Shown: piece by piece, positions 4,792 through 5,668 of the stretch
How the letters are laid out: each line of letters opens with the position of its first letter
Position numbering within the stretch: the stretch's first letter is position 1
Assembly (NCBI GenBank): GCA_003542415.1
Contig: DPKR01000129.1
Location: 1-5,668, forward strand
Direction: 5' to 3'
DNA: 5,668 bases
DNA from: Alphaproteobacteria bacterium
GTDB lineage: Bacteria; Pseudomonadota; Alphaproteobacteria; RF32; CAG-239
The notes under the pieces: model-generated
What the model saw: the letters and a program-made list of their open reading frames with translations, nothing else
Told to the model about the DNA's origin: nothing
The model's database searches: none
Made by a program: the position numbers and the translations under genes

Positions 4792-5668
4792 ATGGACTTT
4801 AAACGCGCAAAAGCAAAAGTGAAACGGATCAGACAGGAGCGGACGCTCCTTTTGGTCTATGGCGTTGCCGTGACAACAGCTTTGCTCGTTTATATACATA
4901 ACAACAACAGCGTCAAAGCATCGCTCCCTGAAGATGAAGAGCTCGTTGAAATGATGCCCGAAGAAATGGCATATGATGAAGAAACAGCTTTTTCTTTGGA
5001 AGATGATTTGAAAATTGCAGAAGAGGAAGTTAAGGCTCCGCAAACCGTTGAAATTGCAGAAGATGTGCAAGAAACACAAGCTGCAGAAGATATGCTGACC
5101 CCGAAAACGCTTGGCGTGAATGAAGAGCTGATTACCGTTGAAAAAGGGGACAGTTTTATCGGGATTTTAACGAAAATGGGGCTTGAATACAGCGAAGCTA
5201 CAAACATCTATACAGCTTATAAAAAAGTTTATGATGCACGAAATGTGAAAATCGGACAGGTTTTGAACATTTCATCCATATCAGACAGCAAATATAATGA
5301 TGCTGTGTCAATCACAAAAATTATGACAGAGCCTGTTAGCGGCACACGCTATATTGTTGAAAAAAATGCTGACGGAAAATATGAAGCGCGTGTTGAGCAA
5401 GATGATTTAAAAGAAGAAGTTAAAACCGTTTCGGGTATTATTAACGGCACGGTTGCTGGTTCGATGAAAATGGCAGGTGTGCCCGGAAATGTGGTCGGCA
5501 ATTTTATCAATATCTTTTCATTCAGCGTTGATTTCAGACGCGATGTTAGAGCGGGCGACAAGTTTGAAGTGCGTTATGAACGAAAATTAGCACCAAACGG
5601 AAATGTGGTCAGAACAGGGGATATTATTTATGCAGAACTGACTTTAGGCAAAACCAAAACGGCACTCT
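4792..5668 (+). CDS. Membrane-anchored M23-type murein peptidase, N-terminal part (runs off window)
   Basis: The frame is open for 292 codons from 4792 to the window end, with no stop. The ATG has GAAGG (4777-4781) ten bases upstream, and an in-frame stop at 4762 limits upstream starts. Residues 1-17 are basic, 18-35 form one membrane helix (LLLVYGVAVTTALLVYI), and 47-105 are a very acidic, Glu-rich stretch that probably acts as a periplasmic stalk. Residues about 112-160 (ELITVEKGDSF to IGQVLNIS) resemble the OapA/LysM-like domain. Residues about 215-290 (from VSGIINGTVAGSMKMAGVP through VDFRRDVRAGDKFEVRYE) match the accessory domain that precedes the catalytic domain in MepM/Csd3-type M23 endopeptidases. 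These enzymes cut peptidoglycan cross-links during growth and division. The zinc-binding catalytic domain (HxxxD and HxH motifs) would lie beyond the window, so activity is inferred only from the architecture. Confidence 0.82.
   Translation, partial: MDFKRAKAKVKRIRQERTLLLVYGVAVTTALLVYIHNNNSVKASLPEDEELVEMMPEEMAYDEETAFSLEDDLKIAEEEVKAPQTVEIAEDVQETQAAEDMLTPKTLGVNEELITVEKGDSFIGILTKMGLEYSEATNIYTAYKKVYDARNVKIGQVLNISSISDSKYNDAVSITKIMTEPVSGTRYIVEKNADGKYEARVEQDDLKEEVKTVSGIINGTVAGSMKMAGVPGNVVGNFINIFSFSVDFRRDVRAGDKFEVRYERKLAPNGNVVRTGDIIYAELTLGKTKTAL

Noticed and set aside
4750..5207. Minus-strand open frames opposite the last gene, with Ser- or Phe/Cys-rich translations
   Set aside because: They are reverse-frame shadows of an Asp/Glu-rich coding region; the plus frame has a membrane helix and recognisable domains and runs without a stop to the window end.

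Overview
The window reads as the chromosome of an A+T-rich Gram-negative bacterium. My best guess is an uncultured, host- or gut-associated alphaproteobacterium. The guess rests on the prepilin N-terminus (GRSMVEMLGVLAIIG type), which I recall from gut metagenome alphaproteobacteria, on a tRNA-Asp of alphaproteobacterial look with an encoded CCA end, and on an envelope M23-type peptidase with an OapA-like architecture. This lineage call comes from memory, not from a search.

Layout. Positions 1-53 carry a strong imperfect palindrome whose right arm runs into the ATG of a small type IV prepilin-like gene (52-663). A good sigma-70-like promoter (672-700) then precedes a tight three-gene, same-strand run: ychF (732-1841), a 68-residue CopZ-like copper chaperone (1853-2059) and a Cu+-exporting P1B-type ATPase CopA (2065-4203). 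Gaps are 11 and 5 nt. CopZ probably passes Cu+ to CopA, which pumps it out of the cytoplasm. The pairing with the housekeeping ATPase YchF, with no visible copper-responsive promoter between them, is unexpected.

Positions 4204-4523 hold no gene. This is the convergent space between copA (+) and a tRNA-Asp gene (-), and it is packed with palindromes. A 78-bp sequence is present twice in direct orientation (4212-4289 and 4451-4528, 76/78 identical), and each copy ends in a bidirectional terminator-like hairpin. Three further inverted repeats with perfect arms lie between the copies. The second copy overlaps the 3' end of the tRNA, so the terminator's extended stem includes the encoded CCA.

The tRNA-Asp (4524-4600, minus) has its own strong promoter. 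It is divergent from the last gene, which starts at 4792 and runs off the window: a membrane-anchored protein with an acidic stalk, a LysM/OapA-like domain and the start of an M23-peptidase accessory domain, probably a cell-wall hydrolase. The space between the tRNA and this gene is very A/T-rich, with a perfect 11-bp tandem repeat and candidate promoter elements.

No complete new system is evident. The features most worth checking are the palindrome-rich 78-bp-repeat region, the tRNA/terminator overlap, the C at position 55 of the tRNA, and the palindrome that forms the start of the prepilin gene.
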